Positions 1 through 10,734 of a stretch of 32,451 bases of DNA are shown here, piece by piece (the stretch's first letter is position 1; each line of letters begins with the position of its first letter). A program made the translations under genes and the position numbers. The stretch is from an uncultured Gammaproteobacteria bacterium (lineage in GTDB: Bacteria > Pseudomonadota > Gammaproteobacteria > Arenicellales > JAANXG01): contig CAMYNX010000063.1 in NCBI GenBank assembly GCA_947259875.1, positions 1 through 32,451 of the forward strand, written 5' to 3'. The notes beneath the pieces are model-generated. The model ran no database searches. It saw nothing but the letters and a program-made list of their open reading frames with translations, and was not told the origin of the DNA.

Positions 1-1
1 C

Positions 2-709
2 GAATATCGTCGCACCCGGCGATTGCTCGGCGTGGTCCCGCAGGAACTTGTCTACGATCCCTTCCTTCAAGTACGTGAGGCGTTGCAATTTCAGGCTGGC
101 TATTTCGGACTGGGTAAAGAAAACGACGACTGGATCGAAGAATTGTTGCTCACGCTAAACCTCACGGACCGGGCGACCACAAATATGCGTGCGCTGTCGG
201 GAGGCATGAAACGTCGGGTGCTCATTGGGCAAGCCTTAGCGCACAAACCACCAGTGGTGGTGTTAGACGAGCCCACTGCCGGTGTAGACGTAGAACTGCG
301 CCAGTCGTTATGGCGATTCCTAAAACGGCTGCACAGCGAGGGGCACACCATCGTTCTAACTACCCATTATCTGGAAGAAGCGGAGAATCTGTGCGAACGC
401 ATCGCCATTTTGGATCACGGCGCGGCGGTGGCGCTGGAGACCAAATCGGAATTACTTGCTCGGGGAATTTGCCGCAGTCTACACATTTTCGCCTCGCACA
501 AGATTGAGACGCTGCCTGATCAATTACGGGAAAAGGTACGGTATATAAACGGTCATTCGATGGAGCTTCGTTTGCGTAAAGACAAGGATTCCATCGTGTC
601 GGTACTAGACACTATTCGTGACGCTGGAATCGACATCGTCGATATCCGGGTTGACGAGGACAAGCTCGAGGATGTGTTCGTTCAACTGACCGGCGAGCAC
701 AGTGAGTAA
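2..709 (+). CDS. ABC transporter ATP-binding protein (YadG-like), 5' truncated by window
   Basis: ATPase subunit of an ABC-2 type exporter, acting on the cytoplasmic face of the inner membrane with the permease that follows. The frame is open from base 2, so the N-terminus with the Walker A loop lies outside the window. Visible parts, in order: a Q-loop (VVPQE), the ABC signature LSGGMKRR, Walker B VVVLDEPTAG with its catalytic Glu, and the switch histidine in VLTTHYLEEAE. A regulatory C-terminal region of about 90 residues follows, as in drug or polysaccharide-type ABC-2 ATPases. The stop is 10 bases before the permease ATG, so the two are probably co-translated. In E. coli the similar YadG/YadH pair has no settled substrate, and the substrate here is unknown. 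Confidence 0.9.
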   Translation, partial: EYRRTRRLLGVVPQELVYDPFLQVREALQFQAGYFGLGKENDDWIEELLLTLNLTDRATTNMRALSGGMKRRVLIGQALAHKPPVVVLDEPTAGVDVELRQSLWRFLKRLHSEGHTIVLTTHYLEEAENLCERIAILDHGAAVALETKSELLARGICRSLHIFASHKIETLPDQLREKVRYINGHSMELRLRKDKDSIVSVLDTIRDAGIDIVDIRVDEDKLEDVFVQLTGEHSE

Positions 710-719
710 GGAGTCTGAC

Positions 720-1475
720 ATGTACGGCGTATATATTTTGTTCTACAAGGAAGTATTACGATTTTGGAAGGTTGCCTTTCAAACGGTCTTGGCCCCAGTG
801 ATTACCGCGCTGCTGTATTTGGTGGTATTTTCACATGTGCTGGCAGATCGTGTGACGGTGTTCGAGGGTGTGAATTACACGGCGTTCTTGATTCCGGGGT
901 TAATGATGATGTCGATAATTCAAAATGCCTTCGCGAACAGCTCGTCGAGCTTAATTCAGTCAAAAGTAACCGGAAATATTATTTTCCTTCTTCTCACACC
1001 GTTATCACACTTTGAGTTATTTATTGGTTATATCGCGGCGGCGGTAGTGCGCGGATTTACCGTCGGTGTCGGAGTGTTTCTGGTAGCCATTTTCTACGTT
1101 CAGGTGCCGGTGCATAGTTTTGTCGTTATCATCGGGTTTGCCATACTGAGCAGTGGCGTATTGGCGGTGATGGGAATGATTGCAGGTATCTGGGCGGAGA
1201 AATTCGATCAGCTCGCCGCGTTCCAGAACTTTATCATCATGCCGTTGTCTTTCTTGAGCGGGGTCTTTTACTCGATTCATACATTGCCGCCGTTTTGGCA
1301 GACGCTGTCCCATTTCAACCCGTTTTTCTATATGATTGACGGCTTCCGGTACGGGTTTTTTGGTCAATCAGACGCCGCGGTTGAGATTAGCTTTCTAGTT
1401 GTTGTGACTGCGTTGCTGGTGCTGTCGGCATTGACTTTGGCGCTGCTCAAGAGCGGGTATAAACTGCGTGCCTGA
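720..1475 (+). CDS. ABC-2 type transporter permease (YadH-like)
   Basis: Inner-membrane permease partner of the preceding ATPase, about 251 residues, the normal size for the YadH family. The protein is almost wholly hydrophobic, with about six membrane segments and the short reentrant-like stretch SFLSGVFYSIHTLPPFWQ that is typical of ABC-2 permeases. The ATG at 720 is preferred because AAGGAG lies 6 bases upstream of it; the reading frame also extends to a GTG at 702 that overlaps the ATPase stop. It is co-oriented with ibaG, which begins 81 bases after its stop. Substrate unknown. Confidence 0.88.
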   Translation: MYGVYILFYKEVLRFWKVAFQTVLAPVITALLYLVVFSHVLADRVTVFEGVNYTAFLIPGLMMMSIIQNAFANSSSSLIQSKVTGNIIFLLLTPLSHFELFIGYIAAAVVRGFTVGVGVFLVAIFYVQVPVHSFVVIIGFAILSSGVLAVMGMIAGIWAEKFDQLAAFQNFIIMPLSFLSGVFYSIHTLPPFWQTLSHFNPFFYMIDGFRYGFFGQSDAAVEISFLVVVTALLVLSALTLALLKSGYKLRA

Positions 1476-1556
1476 TGAATGTGGTATTTGGTCCGTTGGA
1501 TAGTGGTGGTGTATGGCAAGGCTAAATTGCAAGTTCCGGATTGAGAAACAATATCT

Positions 1557-1802
1557 ATGGTAACTCCCGAGAATATCAAGAATTGGATCGAAAGCGGCTT
1601 GAAGGATGCTCACGTTGAAATCGATGGCGACGGACACCATTTTAATGCGGTAATCGTCACCCCGCTGTTTGAGGGTAAATCGCGCATAGCCCAGCATCAA
1701 CTGGTATATGCGGCACTGGGCGATAAGATGAAGGCTGAGATCCACGCCTTGTCGATGCGCACGTTGACTCCCGAAGAATGGCAGCAGGAGCAAGGTGCGT
1801 GA
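1557..1802 (+). CDS. ibaG: BolA-family protein IbaG
   Basis: Small BolA/YrbA-type protein of 81 residues. Members of this family bind [2Fe-2S] clusters together with monothiol CGFS glutaredoxins, and IbaG is linked to acid resistance and Fe-S handling. The sequence shows the BolA fold core: an N-terminal helix (NIKNWIESGL), a beta segment rich in acidic residues and His (VEIDGDGHHFNAVIV), and the signature FEGKSRIAQHQLVYAAL with a conserved His. The next gene is the CGFS glutaredoxin, the known physical partner of BolA proteins, and murA follows. The ibaG-murA neighbourhood is conserved in enterobacteria too. No strong ribosome-binding site is visible before the ATG. Confidence 0.9.
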   Translation: MVTPENIKNWIESGLKDAHVEIDGDGHHFNAVIVTPLFEGKSRIAQHQLVYAALGDKMKAEIHALSMRTLTPEEWQQEQGA

Positions 1803-1813
1803 CCGAAAATCGG

Positions 1814-1819
1814 TATAAT
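1814..1819 (+). promoter_or_regulatory. possible -10 box upstream of grxD
   Basis: A perfect TATAAT lies about 40 bases before the grxD start, in the short gap after ibaG. No convincing -35 is found 16-18 bases upstream (CAAGGT), so this is only a candidate for an internal promoter. It sits next to a small inverted repeat, CCGAAAATCGG. Confidence 0.3.
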
Positions 1820-1859
1820 CGGTAGTGAATCAGTAGTAAGTATAGCGAGGTGAGTGGTA

Positions 1860-2174
1860 ATGAGTGTGCAGGAAAGAATTGAAGAAACGATTAAGAGCAA
1901 CGATGTGGTGCTTTTCATGAAGGGCTCCCCGGAGTTTCCACAATGCGGATTCTCGGGACAGGCGGTTCAGGTCCTCACCGCCTGTGGGGTTGAGTTTGCG
2001 TCGGTGGATGTGTTGTCAGATCCTGATATACGGGAAGGTATTAAGCAATACTCAAACTGGCCAACGGTTCCCCAACTGTACGTGAACGGTGAGTTTATTG
2101 GCGGCAGTGATATCATGTTGGAGATGTATCAAAAAGGTGAGCTGCAGACGAAACTGTCCGGCATTGGCAGTTAA
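1860..2174 (+). CDS. grxD: Monothiol glutaredoxin, Grx4 type
   Basis: Monothiol glutaredoxin of 104 residues that carries and transfers [2Fe-2S] clusters in the cytoplasm with glutathione and BolA-family partners. The diagnostic CGFS motif is at residues 29-32, preceded by the GSPEFPQ loop. The glutathione-binding WPTVPQLYVNGEFIGGSDI segment and the C-terminal helix are also intact. ATG 1860 is chosen because GAGG lies about 9 bases upstream; an in-frame GTG at 1854 is less well placed. Adjacency to ibaG makes a BolA-Grx pair. Transcription probably ends at the hairpin about 25 bases downstream, which separates it from murA. Confidence 0.95.
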   Translation: MSVQERIEETIKSNDVVLFMKGSPEFPQCGFSGQAVQVLTACGVEFASVDVLSDPDIREGIKQYSNWPTVPQLYVNGEFIGGSDIMLEMYQKGELQTKLSGIGS

Positions 2175-2200
2175 ACCGCGACGCCCGTGATCACACTCGT

Positions 2201-2232
2201 AAGGCTGCCATGAGGTGGCCTTTTGTTTTTTA
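2201..2232 (+). terminator. Rho-independent terminator after grxD
   Basis: A 9-bp stem (AAGGCTGCC paired with GGTGGCCTT, including G-T pairs) with an ATGA loop is followed by a T-rich run (TTTTGTTTTTT). It ends the ABC-ibaG-grxD unit before murA. Confidence 0.85.
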
Positions 2233-2258
2233 TAGCGACTGGTTCGGCGATTCTATAG

Positions 2259-3557
<1,299 letters not shown>

Positions 3558-3838
3558 CTCTGGTGTGAGTGGCATAGCTGCGCACACGCACCCTGCAACC
3601 AACGGTATACGGTTTGGGTTTGAAATATTAGTGATAGCGATGGCGCCGGCGCTATGACTGGTGTGATGTGCGGTGCTGTTGACCGGATTGATGCTGGCTG
3701 CGTGTTACAGGTCCAGAACGCATTGAACTCTACCACGGCGCCGACCGCAGCGGACGATTGTCTGCCAATAACGTACTATGAGTATAAAATCTCAGCGTCT
3801 CAAGACCCTTATTATGATATCGGGAATGAGGTTGATTA
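3558..3838 (+). other. murA-hisD gap in place of hisG; possible decayed small lipoprotein gene
   Basis: This stretch occupies the place where hisG usually lies and shows no HisG-like translation. One frame holds a hydrophobic run ending in a lipobox-like LAAC at 3694-3705 (VLLTGLMLAAC). That frame is interrupted upstream by two TGA codons and downstream by TGA at 3724. In another frame a 61-codon ORF (3654-3839) continues from the same area, and its TAG overlaps the hisD GTG. A small lipoprotein gene broken by frame changes, or a short leader ORF coupled to hisD, would both fit; neither is proven. Confidence 0.35.
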
Positions 3839-5197
3839 GTGGCTACTCGAATTCACGAACTTGATGTTGCGGACAGCGATTTCGATATTCGCTTATATAA
3901 ACTGCTCGCTCGTGACAAAGGTTATGGCACTGACGTTGAGGCCGCAGTGCGCGAGATTATAGATAAGGTCCGTGAGCAGGGAGATGCAGCCTTGCTGGAA
4001 TATACTCGGCGGTTCGATCACGTCGATGCCGCCAGTGTGGGCGACCTCGAACTGCCCAAGCGACAATTGATGGAGGCGTTGAGCGGCCTGGATCCGGTGC
4101 ACAAATCGGCGCTCGAGCAGTCGGCGCAACGCATTCGGCGCTACCACGAGCGCCAAGGTCTGGAAACTTGGGAATACGACGAACCTGATGGCAATGTCTT
4201 TGGGCAGCGAATAACGCCCCTGGACCGTGTCGGTATCTACGTGCCGGGAGGTAAGGCGGCGTATCCGTCGTCGGTGTTGATGAATGCGATTCCGGCACGG
4301 GTGGCGCGCGTCGCGGAGGTCATCATGGTGGTGCCCACACCGAATGGCGAGCTCGATGACCTGGTGCTGGCCGCGGCGGCGTTATCGGATGTAGATCGTG
4401 TGTTTTGTATCGGTGGCGCCCAGGCGGTGGCTGCGCTAGCCTACGGGACTGATACTGTTCCGGCAGTGGATAAGATCGTCGGACCAGGCAACATATACGT
4501 CGCCACTGCTAAGAGGCTGGTGTACGGCCAGGTCGGGATCGACATGATCGCCGGTCCATCGGAGGTCGTAGTGGTATGTGATGACAGCGTTGATCCCGAT
4601 TGGGTGGCGATGGACATGTTCGCGCAGGCGGAACACGACGAGTTGGCCCAATCCATTGTGATAAGCACCGAAGCGCCGGTGCTCGCGACGGTCAAAGATG
4701 CGATTGAGCGCTTGTTACCGACCATGGAACGGGAGTCCGTTATACGCGCGGCGTTGACTGGACAAGGCGCGTTAATTCATGTGGACACCTTGGCCCAAGC
4801 GGCCAACGTGGTGAATCGAATTGCGCCAGAGCACTTGGAATTGCTGATGCGTGAACCGCGCGCTTTTGGGAACAAAATACGGCATGCTGGGGCTATTTTT
4901 GTGGGCCGACACAGCGCCGAGTCGCTCGGTGACTACTGTGCGGGACCGAACCATGTACTGCCCACATCGGGAACCGCCAGGTTTAGCTCACCATTGGGCG
5001 TGTATGACTTTCAAAAGCGAACGAGTATCATTGAGTGTTCCGAGCAAGGTGCTTCGGTATTGGCGCGCACTGCCTCGGTACTTGCGCGTTGTGAGCAGCT
5101 AACTGCCCACGCACGCTCGGCAGAATATCGAATCAAGCAAGACACATCGACTGACCGGAGGGGCGATCCCGGTGCCAGAGGAAAAACACAAAAGTAG
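3839..5197 (+). CDS. hisD: Histidinol dehydrogenase
   Basis: Zn-dependent, NAD-linked enzyme for the last two oxidations of histidine synthesis (L-histidinol to L-histidine). The 452-residue protein carries the family landmarks [51 protein letters not shown] (zinc/catalytic region), NRIAPEHLE and [18 protein letters not shown]. The start is a GTG whose G overlaps the TAG of a short upstream ORF, with GAGG about 9 bases before it. It overlaps hisC by 26 bases. The C-terminal 25 or so residues are poorly ordered and rich in Arg/Lys/Gly, probably because that stretch doubles as the hisC translation start region. Confidence 0.97.
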   Translation: MATRIHELDVADSDFDIRLYKLLARDKGYGTDVEAAVREIIDKVREQGDAALLEYTRRFDHVDAASVGDLELPKRQLMEALSGLDPVHKSALEQSAQRIRRYHERQGLETWEYDEPDGNVFGQRITPLDRVGIYVPGGKAAYPSSVLMNAIPARVARVAEVIMVVPTPNGELDDLVLAAAALSDVDRVFCIGGAQAVAALAYGTDTVPAVDKIVGPGNIYVATAKRLVYGQVGIDMIAGPSEVVVVCDDSVDPDWVAMDMFAQAEHDELAQSIVISTEAPVLATVKDAIERLLPTMERESVIRAALTGQGALIHVDTLAQAANVVNRIAPEHLELLMREPRAFGNKIRHAGAIFVGRHSAESLGDYCAGPNHVLPTSGTARFSSPLGVYDFQKRTSIIECSEQGASVLARTASVLARCEQLTAHARSAEYRIKQDTSTDRRGDPGARGKTQK

Positions 5198-6278
5198 ATT
5201 CGCGCTCGTTCGAAGCGCGGTGCAATCGTTGCGCGCGTATCCGGTTCCGGATGCCACTGGCATGATCAAGCTGGACGCAATGGAGAACCCGTATCAGTGG
5301 CCGGATGACATGATACGGACATGGCTGGAGCAGATTCGCGCGGTGGAGATGAACCGCTATCCCGATCCGCAGGCCGGCGCGCTCGCAAATCGTATTCGCG
5401 CGGCTGGTCTAGCTCCCGCGGGGAACGCTCTGGTCTTGGGTAATGGTTCGGATGAGCTGATCCAGGTCATCATGTTGACCGTGGGCGGGCACGGACGCAA
5501 GGTGTTGGTGCCGGTGCCGAGCTTCGTAATGTACGAGATGATCGCCCGCTTCACCGATACCGAGTTTGTTGGCATACCCTTGCGTGACGATTTTACATTG
5601 GACGCCGAGGCAATGATCGCGGGGGTTCGTGAGCACGATCCGGCAGTGGTGATTCTTGCCTATCCGAACAATCCAAGCGGTAACTTATTCGATCGCGAGG
5701 CCATTGTTGAGTTGATTTCAGAGTGTAACGGCTTAGTAGTCATTGACGAGGCATATCACATCTTTTCCAATGCGAGTTTTATCGACGACCTTGATCAATA
5801 TGACAATGTGGTGGTGCTGCGTACGCTGTCGAAAATGGGATTAGCCGGTATCCGGCTCGGGTATATGACGGGACGAAGGGAATGGTTGGCTCAATTCGAT
5901 AAAGTACGATTACCTTTTAACATCAATGTCCTCACCCAGGTGACTGCTGAATTAGCCCTGCAACACTATCGTGTTTTCCAGGAACAAGCTGCAAGGATAT
6001 GCCGTGAGCGGACGCGTGTAGAAAGGATTATGGATAGTCTGGATCAGATCATCCCATACCCGAGCGACGCGAATTTCGTCTTGTTTCGATGTGAGGGATG
6101 TGATGCAGAAGCGGTGTTTCAAGGATTGCTTCAGCATCAGATCCTGATAAAGAATTTGCACAGTCCCGGCACCGCGTTACACAATTGCCTCCGCGTGACC
6201 GTCGGCAAGACTCATGAGAACGAAGCGTTTCTAAATGCATTGAGTTTGTTCGTCACCACAGACTATTCGCTCCAATAG
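5172..6278 (+). CDS. hisC: Histidinol-phosphate aminotransferase
   Basis: PLP-dependent class I/II aminotransferase converting imidazole acetol phosphate to histidinol phosphate. It has 368 residues, a normal length. Visible elements: KLDAMENPY near the N-terminus, [10 protein letters not shown], the AYPNNPSGN loop, VIDEAYHIF, and the PLP-binding lysine K221 in [15 protein letters not shown]. Translation starts at a GTG inside the end of hisD, preceded by GGAGG about 10 bases upstream, which implies translational coupling. A candidate -10 (TATACT, 6294-6299) between hisC and hisB has no good -35. Confidence 0.96.
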   Translation: MPEEKHKSRFALVRSAVQSLRAYPVPDATGMIKLDAMENPYQWPDDMIRTWLEQIRAVEMNRYPDPQAGALANRIRAAGLAPAGNALVLGNGSDELIQVIMLTVGGHGRKVLVPVPSFVMYEMIARFTDTEFVGIPLRDDFTLDAEAMIAGVREHDPAVVILAYPNNPSGNLFDREAIVELISECNGLVVIDEAYHIFSNASFIDDLDQYDNVVVLRTLSKMGLAGIRLGYMTGRREWLAQFDKVRLPFNINVLTQVTAELALQHYRVFQEQAARICRERTRVERIMDSLDQIIPYPSDANFVLFRCEGCDAEAVFQGLLQHQILIKNLHSPGTALHNCLRVTVGKTHENEAFLNALSLFVTTDYSLQ

Positions 6279-6324
6279 CTGCATTTCTGTTACTATACTT
6301 TTAGTACTTGCCTCTCCAACTTCG

Positions 6325-6918
6325 ATGGCTAACCGCGCCGCGCAAATCAGTCGAAACACCAAGGAAACCCAGATCACCGCGAAGGTGAATTTGGATGGCT
6401 CGGGTGTACGATCAATAAGTACGGGAATCCCGTTTCTGGAACACATGCTGGATCAAGTGGCGCAACACGGATCCCTAGATCTGGACATTCAGGCCGCGGG
6501 AGACCTGCACATCGATGCTCATCACACGATTGAGGATATCGGTATCACCCTCGGCCAGGCGTTTGCCAAAGCGCTCGGCGACAAAACAGGCATTCGCCGG
6601 TACGGTTATGCCTACGTACCTCTTGATGAAGCGCTAAGCCGGGTTGTCGTTGATTTTTCCGGCCGGCCAGGTCTGGTGTATGACGTCCGCTATCCACGCG
6701 CCCGTGTTGGTGATTTCGATGTCGACCTGATCTATGAATTCTTTCAAGGATTTACAAATCACGCGTTGGTTACGTTACATATCGACAATATACGCGGACG
6801 CAACGCACACCATATCGCAGAGACCATTTTCAAGGCTTTTGGGCGTGCATTACGTATGGCGTTGGAAATTGATCAACGTCTAGGCGGCACCCTGCCTTCG
6901 ACAAAAGGAACGCTGTAG
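6325..6918 (+). CDS. hisB: Imidazoleglycerol-phosphate dehydratase
   Basis: Monofunctional HisB, 197 residues, dehydrating imidazole glycerol phosphate with two Mn ions. The metal-binding repeats are present: [13 protein letters not shown] with [14 protein letters not shown] in the first half, and [10 protein letters not shown] with [17 protein letters not shown] in the second half. There is no fused histidinol-phosphatase domain, unlike the E. coli enzyme. A separate phosphatase must exist elsewhere, since none is seen in this window. Confidence 0.97.
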   Translation: MANRAAQISRNTKETQITAKVNLDGSGVRSISTGIPFLEHMLDQVAQHGSLDLDIQAAGDLHIDAHHTIEDIGITLGQAFAKALGDKTGIRRYGYAYVPLDEALSRVVVDFSGRPGLVYDVRYPRARVGDFDVDLIYEFFQGFTNHALVTLHIDNIRGRNAHHIAETIFKAFGRALRMALEIDQRLGGTLPSTKGTL

Positions 6919-6964
6919 ACAACAACGGACCCATCCGTTTTAAATTCCTTACTCCGAGCGTCTC

Positions 6965-7612
6965 ATGACACATGTAGCAGTAGTTGATTTCGGGACTGGC
7001 AATCTGCGATCCGTTTCGAAAGCCATCGAGCATGTGGCCCCAAAAGTCCGCGTCGTAGTAACAGATGACCCGGATCGGGTGCATGCCGCCGATCACGTCG
7101 TGTTTCCGGGGCAGGGCGCCATCGGCACATGTATTCGCGCCATCGACCAAAAGGGATTGAGTGATGTGCTCATGGAAGCGCTTCGCACTAAGCCGTTTTT
7201 GGGCATTTGCCTGGGATTACAGGCGCTGTATAGATATAGCGAGGAGCACGATGGTACGCCATGCTTGGGCGTGCTGGACGGTGAGGTCAAATATCTGACC
7301 CACTTGAGCGGGGTTGCCCAATGGCCAAGGGAACTCAAGATTCCTCATATGGGTTGGAATACGGTTCGCCAAAATCAGCCACATCCGTTGTGGTCAAGCA
7401 TTGCCCCCGACGCGCGGTTCTATTTTGTCCACAGTTATTGCGCTGTGGGAAAAAATAACTCGGAGGTCCTGGGGGTCACGGAATATGGCGGATCATTTAC
7501 TTCCGCGGCGGGTCGCGATAATTTGTTTGCTACACAGTTTCACCCAGAAAAAAGTCAGCGTGATGGGTTGGCCCTGCTCAAGAATTTCGTTGCATGGGAT
7601 GGGACTAGCTGA
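6965..7612 (+). CDS. hisH: Imidazole glycerol phosphate synthase, glutaminase subunit
   Basis: Class I glutamine amidotransferase that feeds ammonia to HisF. The 215-residue protein has the nucleophile elbow FLGICLGLQ with Cys82 and the His193/Glu195 pair in QFHPEKSQ; the N-terminal DFGTGNLRSV and FPGQGA segments are typical of HisH. It lies 46 bases after hisB and 30 bases before hisA. Its partner hisF is two genes downstream, so the HisHF complex is fully encoded. Confidence 0.97.
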   Translation: MTHVAVVDFGTGNLRSVSKAIEHVAPKVRVVVTDDPDRVHAADHVVFPGQGAIGTCIRAIDQKGLSDVLMEALRTKPFLGICLGLQALYRYSEEHDGTPCLGVLDGEVKYLTHLSGVAQWPRELKIPHMGWNTVRQNQPHPLWSSIAPDARFYFVHSYCAVGKNNSEVLGVTEYGGSFTSAAGRDNLFATQFHPEKSQRDGLALLKNFVAWDGTS

Positions 7613-7642
7613 GTTATTCAATTAAAGGTAGGGTGCGATGTC

Positions 7643-8404
7643 ATGTTGTTGATTCCGGCAATTGATATTAAGGATGGGAAATGCGTCCGTCTGCGGCAAG
7701 GCCGTATGGATGATGCTACAGTATTTGCTGACGATCCGCTGGAAGCGGCGACGCGATGGGTAACAAGCGGCGCCAAACGATTGCACATCATAGATCTCGA
7801 CGGTGCCTCCACCGGTAAGCCCATAAACCGAGACTTGGTCGAGCGAATCGCCAAAACCTACCCAGATGTTCCCATTCAAATCGGGGGTGGTATTCGTGAC
7901 GAAGACACGGTGCAGAGCTATCTGGATTTAGGCGTTCAATATGTCATTCTCGGTACGCGCGCCGTCAACGAGCCGCATTTCGTTAGCGATCTTTGTGCCG
8001 CCTTTCCTGGACACATCATTGTGGGACTGGATGCCAAGGACGGTAAATTGATGGTCAACGGTTGGTCGAAGCTGGCTAAGCATGATGTGATCGACCTGGC
8101 GCAACGATTCGAGAACGACGGTGTCGAAGCGATTATCTACACAGACATTTCCCGCGACGGAATGTTGTCGGGCGTTAATATCGAAGCGACCAAGACATTA
8201 GCGGAATCGATCCGCATTCCAGTTATCGCCGCCGGCGGTATCACTAATCTCGATGACATCCGGCGCCTGTGTGAGATCGCTGATGCGGGTGTGTTCGGCG
8301 CTGTTACGGGCCGTGCTATTTACGAAGGCACCCTGGACTTCGTTGAGGCCCAAAAAATGGTCGAACAAGTCAACTTGCGGTTGAACGCCGACTCCGAGGG
8401 GTGA
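7643..8404 (+). CDS. hisA: ProFAR isomerase (HisA)
   Basis: (Beta/alpha)8 barrel isomerase converting ProFAR to PRFAR. It has 253 residues. The catalytic Asp8 is in [17 protein letters not shown], and the second acid is in [15 protein letters not shown]. Phosphate-binding loops [22 protein letters not shown] and [12 protein letters not shown] are intact. It is followed by a 77-base gap before hisF, the longest gap within the his genes. Confidence 0.97.
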   Translation: MLLIPAIDIKDGKCVRLRQGRMDDATVFADDPLEAATRWVTSGAKRLHIIDLDGASTGKPINRDLVERIAKTYPDVPIQIGGGIRDEDTVQSYLDLGVQYVILGTRAVNEPHFVSDLCAAFPGHIIVGLDAKDGKLMVNGWSKLAKHDVIDLAQRFENDGVEAIIYTDISRDGMLSGVNIEATKTLAESIRIPVIAAGGITNLDDIRRLCEIADAGVFGAVTGRAIYEGTLDFVEAQKMVEQVNLRLNADSEG

Positions 8405-8481
8405 TGTTGGAAAATTGACGTAATGAAAGATCTTGTTAAACAATCTTGCGGCGTGTCGCGATGTGAGGGCAGTTGACCGCA

Positions 8482-9252
8482 ATGGGCCTTGCCAAACGCG
8501 TTATTCCTTGCCTTGATGTAGATGCGGGCCGTGTAGTCAAAGGCGTGCGGTTTGTGGACATCCGTGATGCCGGCGATCCAGTTGAGGTGGCGTGCCGTTA
8601 TGACCAGCAAGGCGCTGACGAAATTACTTTCTTGGATATCACTGCGAGCTCGGATGACCGAGATACCATTGTTCATGTGGTCGAAGATGTTGCTAGCGAA
8701 GTGTTCATTCCGCTAACCGTTGGCGGCGGTATTCGGTCATTGAATGACATCCGGCGGATGCTTATCGCCGGCGCTGACAAGGTTTCCATCAACACCGCTG
8801 CCGTACACCGGCCCGAATTTGTCGGCGAAGCCAGTGATCATTTTGGTGCCCAGTGCATTGTCGTGGCCATCGACGCAAAGCAGGTACAGGGGGGTGACCA
8901 GCCGCGCTGGGAAATATTCACCCACGGTGGGCGAAACCCTACCGGTATTGATGCCATTGCTTGGGGAAACCGCATGGCGGATCTCGGTGCCGGGGAGATT
9001 CTGCTGACCAGCATGGACCGCGACGGAACTCGTGATGGGTTCGATTTGGTGTTAACACGCGCTATGGCCGATGCGGTTCCGGTCCCGGTGATAGCATCTG
9101 GTGGCGTGGGCAATCTCGAACATTTGGCGGAGGGTATTATCGATGGCCATGCAGACGCGGTGCTGGCGGCGAGTATCTTTCATTTCGGCGAGTACACAGT
9201 CGCTGAGGCCAAACACTGCATGGCAGAAAAGGGTATCGAAGTACGCCTGTAG
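8482..9252 (+). CDS. hisF: Imidazole glycerol phosphate synthase, cyclase subunit
   Basis: (Beta/alpha)8 barrel that uses HisH-derived ammonia to convert PRFAR to imidazole glycerol phosphate and AICAR. It has 256 residues. The first catalytic Asp is in [15 protein letters not shown] (D12); the second is in [12 protein letters not shown]. The loops [22 protein letters not shown] and [11 protein letters not shown] are conserved. ATG 8482 gives the usual [12 protein letters not shown] start. An in-frame TTG at 8473 is possible, and the GAGGGCA at 8465-8471 is not ideally spaced for either. Confidence 0.97.
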   Translation: MGLAKRVIPCLDVDAGRVVKGVRFVDIRDAGDPVEVACRYDQQGADEITFLDITASSDDRDTIVHVVEDVASEVFIPLTVGGGIRSLNDIRRMLIAGADKVSINTAAVHRPEFVGEASDHFGAQCIVVAIDAKQVQGGDQPRWEIFTHGGRNPTGIDAIAWGNRMADLGAGEILLTSMDRDGTRDGFDLVLTRAMADAVPVPVIASGGVGNLEHLAEGIIDGHADAVLAASIFHFGEYTVAEAKHCMAEKGIEVRL

Positions 9253-9303
9253 CCCGCATATTGAACCACGCCTGGGGCGGTGATCTCGGTTAGAATGTCG
9301 GTT

Positions 9304-9711
9304 ATGACTACTTCCTGGCTGGATGATATCAAATGGAACGCGGACGGCCTGATCCCCGCCATTGCCCAAGAGGCGGTGAGCGGCACGGTGTTAATGGTCG
9401 CATGGATGAATCGGGAGGCGTTGCAACTCACTGCCGAGCGCGGCAAGGCGGTGTATTGGTCACGCTCCCGGAAGCGGTTGTGGTACAAAGGTGAAGAGTC
9501 CGGCCACGAGCAGTTGGTGCAAGAGATTCGGCGTGATTGTGATAATGACGTGATACTGTTGCAGGTGGAGCAAAAAGGTGGGATTGCGTGTCACACGGGG
9601 CGTCATAGTTGTTTTTTTCAACGTCTGGAAGCCGACCGCTGGCAGACGATTTCCTCCCCGATCAAGGATCCTGAAGACATCTACGGCGCCGGGCGGGGGC
9701 AGTCGTCTTGA
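9304..9711 (+). CDS. hisI: Phosphoribosyl-AMP cyclohydrolase
   Basis: Zn-dependent hydrolase opening the adenine ring of PR-AMP. It has 135 residues from ATG 9304; an upstream in-frame GTG (9280) would add an unconserved MISVRMSV. The key motifs are [12 protein letters not shown], the substrate loop [22 protein letters not shown], the metal/cysteine segment [11 protein letters not shown], and [14 protein letters not shown]. It is separate from, but overlaps by 4 bases, the pyrophosphohydrolase gene hisE; in E. coli the two are fused. Confidence 0.96.
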   Translation: MTTSWLDDIKWNADGLIPAIAQEAVSGTVLMVAWMNREALQLTAERGKAVYWSRSRKRLWYKGEESGHEQLVQEIRRDCDNDVILLQVEQKGGIACHTGRHSCFFQRLEADRWQTISSPIKDPEDIYGAGRGQSS

Positions 9712-10043
9712 ACCCTGATTCGCAATCGATACTTGACAGGTTGGCGCAGCTGCTGGAATCGCGAAAAATAGATAATCCCGATGGATCTTATGTTGCCAGC
9801 CTGTATCGCAAGGGGATCGGTGAGATTGTGAGAAAAGTCGCAGAAGAGGCCAATGAGACTGTAATCGCCGCAAAAGCAGGTGATCCGGATCAGTTGGTTT
9901 ATGAAACAGCGGATCTGTGGTTTCATACGTTAGTCATGCTCGTGCATCAAGGATTGGGCCCCGACGATGTCTTGAACGAACTCGATCGACGATTTGGAGT
10001 TTCGGGGTTCGAAGCGAAGGCGGTCCGCAGCAAAGGCGGTTAG
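9708..10043 (+). CDS. hisE: Phosphoribosyl-ATP pyrophosphohydrolase
   Basis: All-alpha MazG-like pyrophosphohydrolase removing PPi from PR-ATP, 111 residues. The motif [14 protein letters not shown] (EEA-E metal ligands) and [13 protein letters not shown] with its Asp are present. The start is TTG overlapping the hisI stop (TTGA), an arrangement that couples the two translations. This is the last his gene here. Its substrate requires HisG, which is not in the window. Confidence 0.95.
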   Translation: MNPDSQSILDRLAQLLESRKIDNPDGSYVASLYRKGIGEIVRKVAEEANETVIAAKAGDPDQLVYETADLWFHTLVMLVHQGLGPDDVLNELDRRFGVSGFEAKAVRSKGG

Positions 10044-10087
10044 CCCGTCACGGGCATTGAAGAGTAACCGAAATAGGAGACACGACG

Positions 10088-10327
10088 ATGGGTTTTGGCG
10101 GTATTAGTATCTGGCAATTATTGATTGTATTGTTAATTGTGGTGCTGCTTTTTGGCACCAAAAAGTTGCGGAATATAGGCTCGGATTTGGGCGGTGCGAT
10201 CAAGACATTCCGCAAATCAATGAAGGAAGATGAACAACCTGAGTCGCAAGAGCCGGCCCAGATTGAGAAGAAGGAGAACGAGTCGGCTGACAGCGAGGTT
10301 CAGGCGGCACACAAAGACAAGGCATAG
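10088..10327 (+). CDS. tatA: Sec-independent translocase subunit TatA
   Basis: Pore-forming subunit of the twin-arginine translocon, 79 residues. There is one N-terminal transmembrane helix ([16 protein letters not shown]), the conserved FG hinge and [22 protein letters not shown] amphipathic helix, and a charged tail. AGGAG precedes the ATG. It lies 44 bases after hisE and is first in tatABC. The Rieske protein encoded downstream (petA) has an RRRFLT signal, so a Tat substrate is encoded close by. Confidence 0.95.
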   Translation: MGFGGISIWQLLIVLLIVVLLFGTKKLRNIGSDLGGAIKTFRKSMKEDEQPESQEPAQIEKKENESADSEVQAAHKDKA

Positions 10328-10350
10328 CGTGCGGAACGTAATTTTTTGAA

Positions 10351-10734
10351 ATGTTTGACATCGGTTTTTGGGAGCTGTGTCTGATTGGCGTAGTGGCGTT
10401 GCTGATTTTAGGACCGGAACGACTTCCCACTGTGGCGCGAACAGCGGGACTATGGATAGGGCGTGCGCGCCGGTTTATGGCTGACGTGAAAACCGATATC
10501 GATAATGAACTGAAAAGCGAGGAACTCCGAGCAATCAAGGACATCGGTACCGACTTAAAAGATGCGTCAAGGGAATTGCATGACGTTGGTAGCGAACTCA
10601 ATGAGGACGTAGTCTCCGACGACACTCTGGCCGAAGCAATCAATGAGTCGGCTGGGTCTGAGAACGAGGATGCTGTGGAGCAACCCGCCGAATCGGTGAA
10701 GGCCCCGTCGAAAGAGAATGCCGGCGCAGGCTAA
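10351..10734 (+). CDS. tatB: Sec-independent translocase subunit TatB
   Basis: Receptor subunit of the Tat system, 127 residues. It starts with the classic MFDIGFWELCLIGVVALLILGPERLP: one short transmembrane helix ending in GPERLP, followed by a long amphipathic helix and a hydrophilic, Asp/Glu-rich tail. It overlaps tatC by 17 bases. Confidence 0.95.
   Translation: MFDIGFWELCLIGVVALLILGPERLPTVARTAGLWIGRARRFMADVKTDIDNELKSEELRAIKDIGTDLKDASRELHDVGSELNEDVVSDDTLAEAINESAGSENEDAVEQPAESVKAPSKENAGAG

Noticed and set aside
6294-6299. TATACT before hisB as an internal his promoter
   Set aside because: No -35-like hexamer lies 15-19 bases upstream; it is recorded only as a weak possibility.
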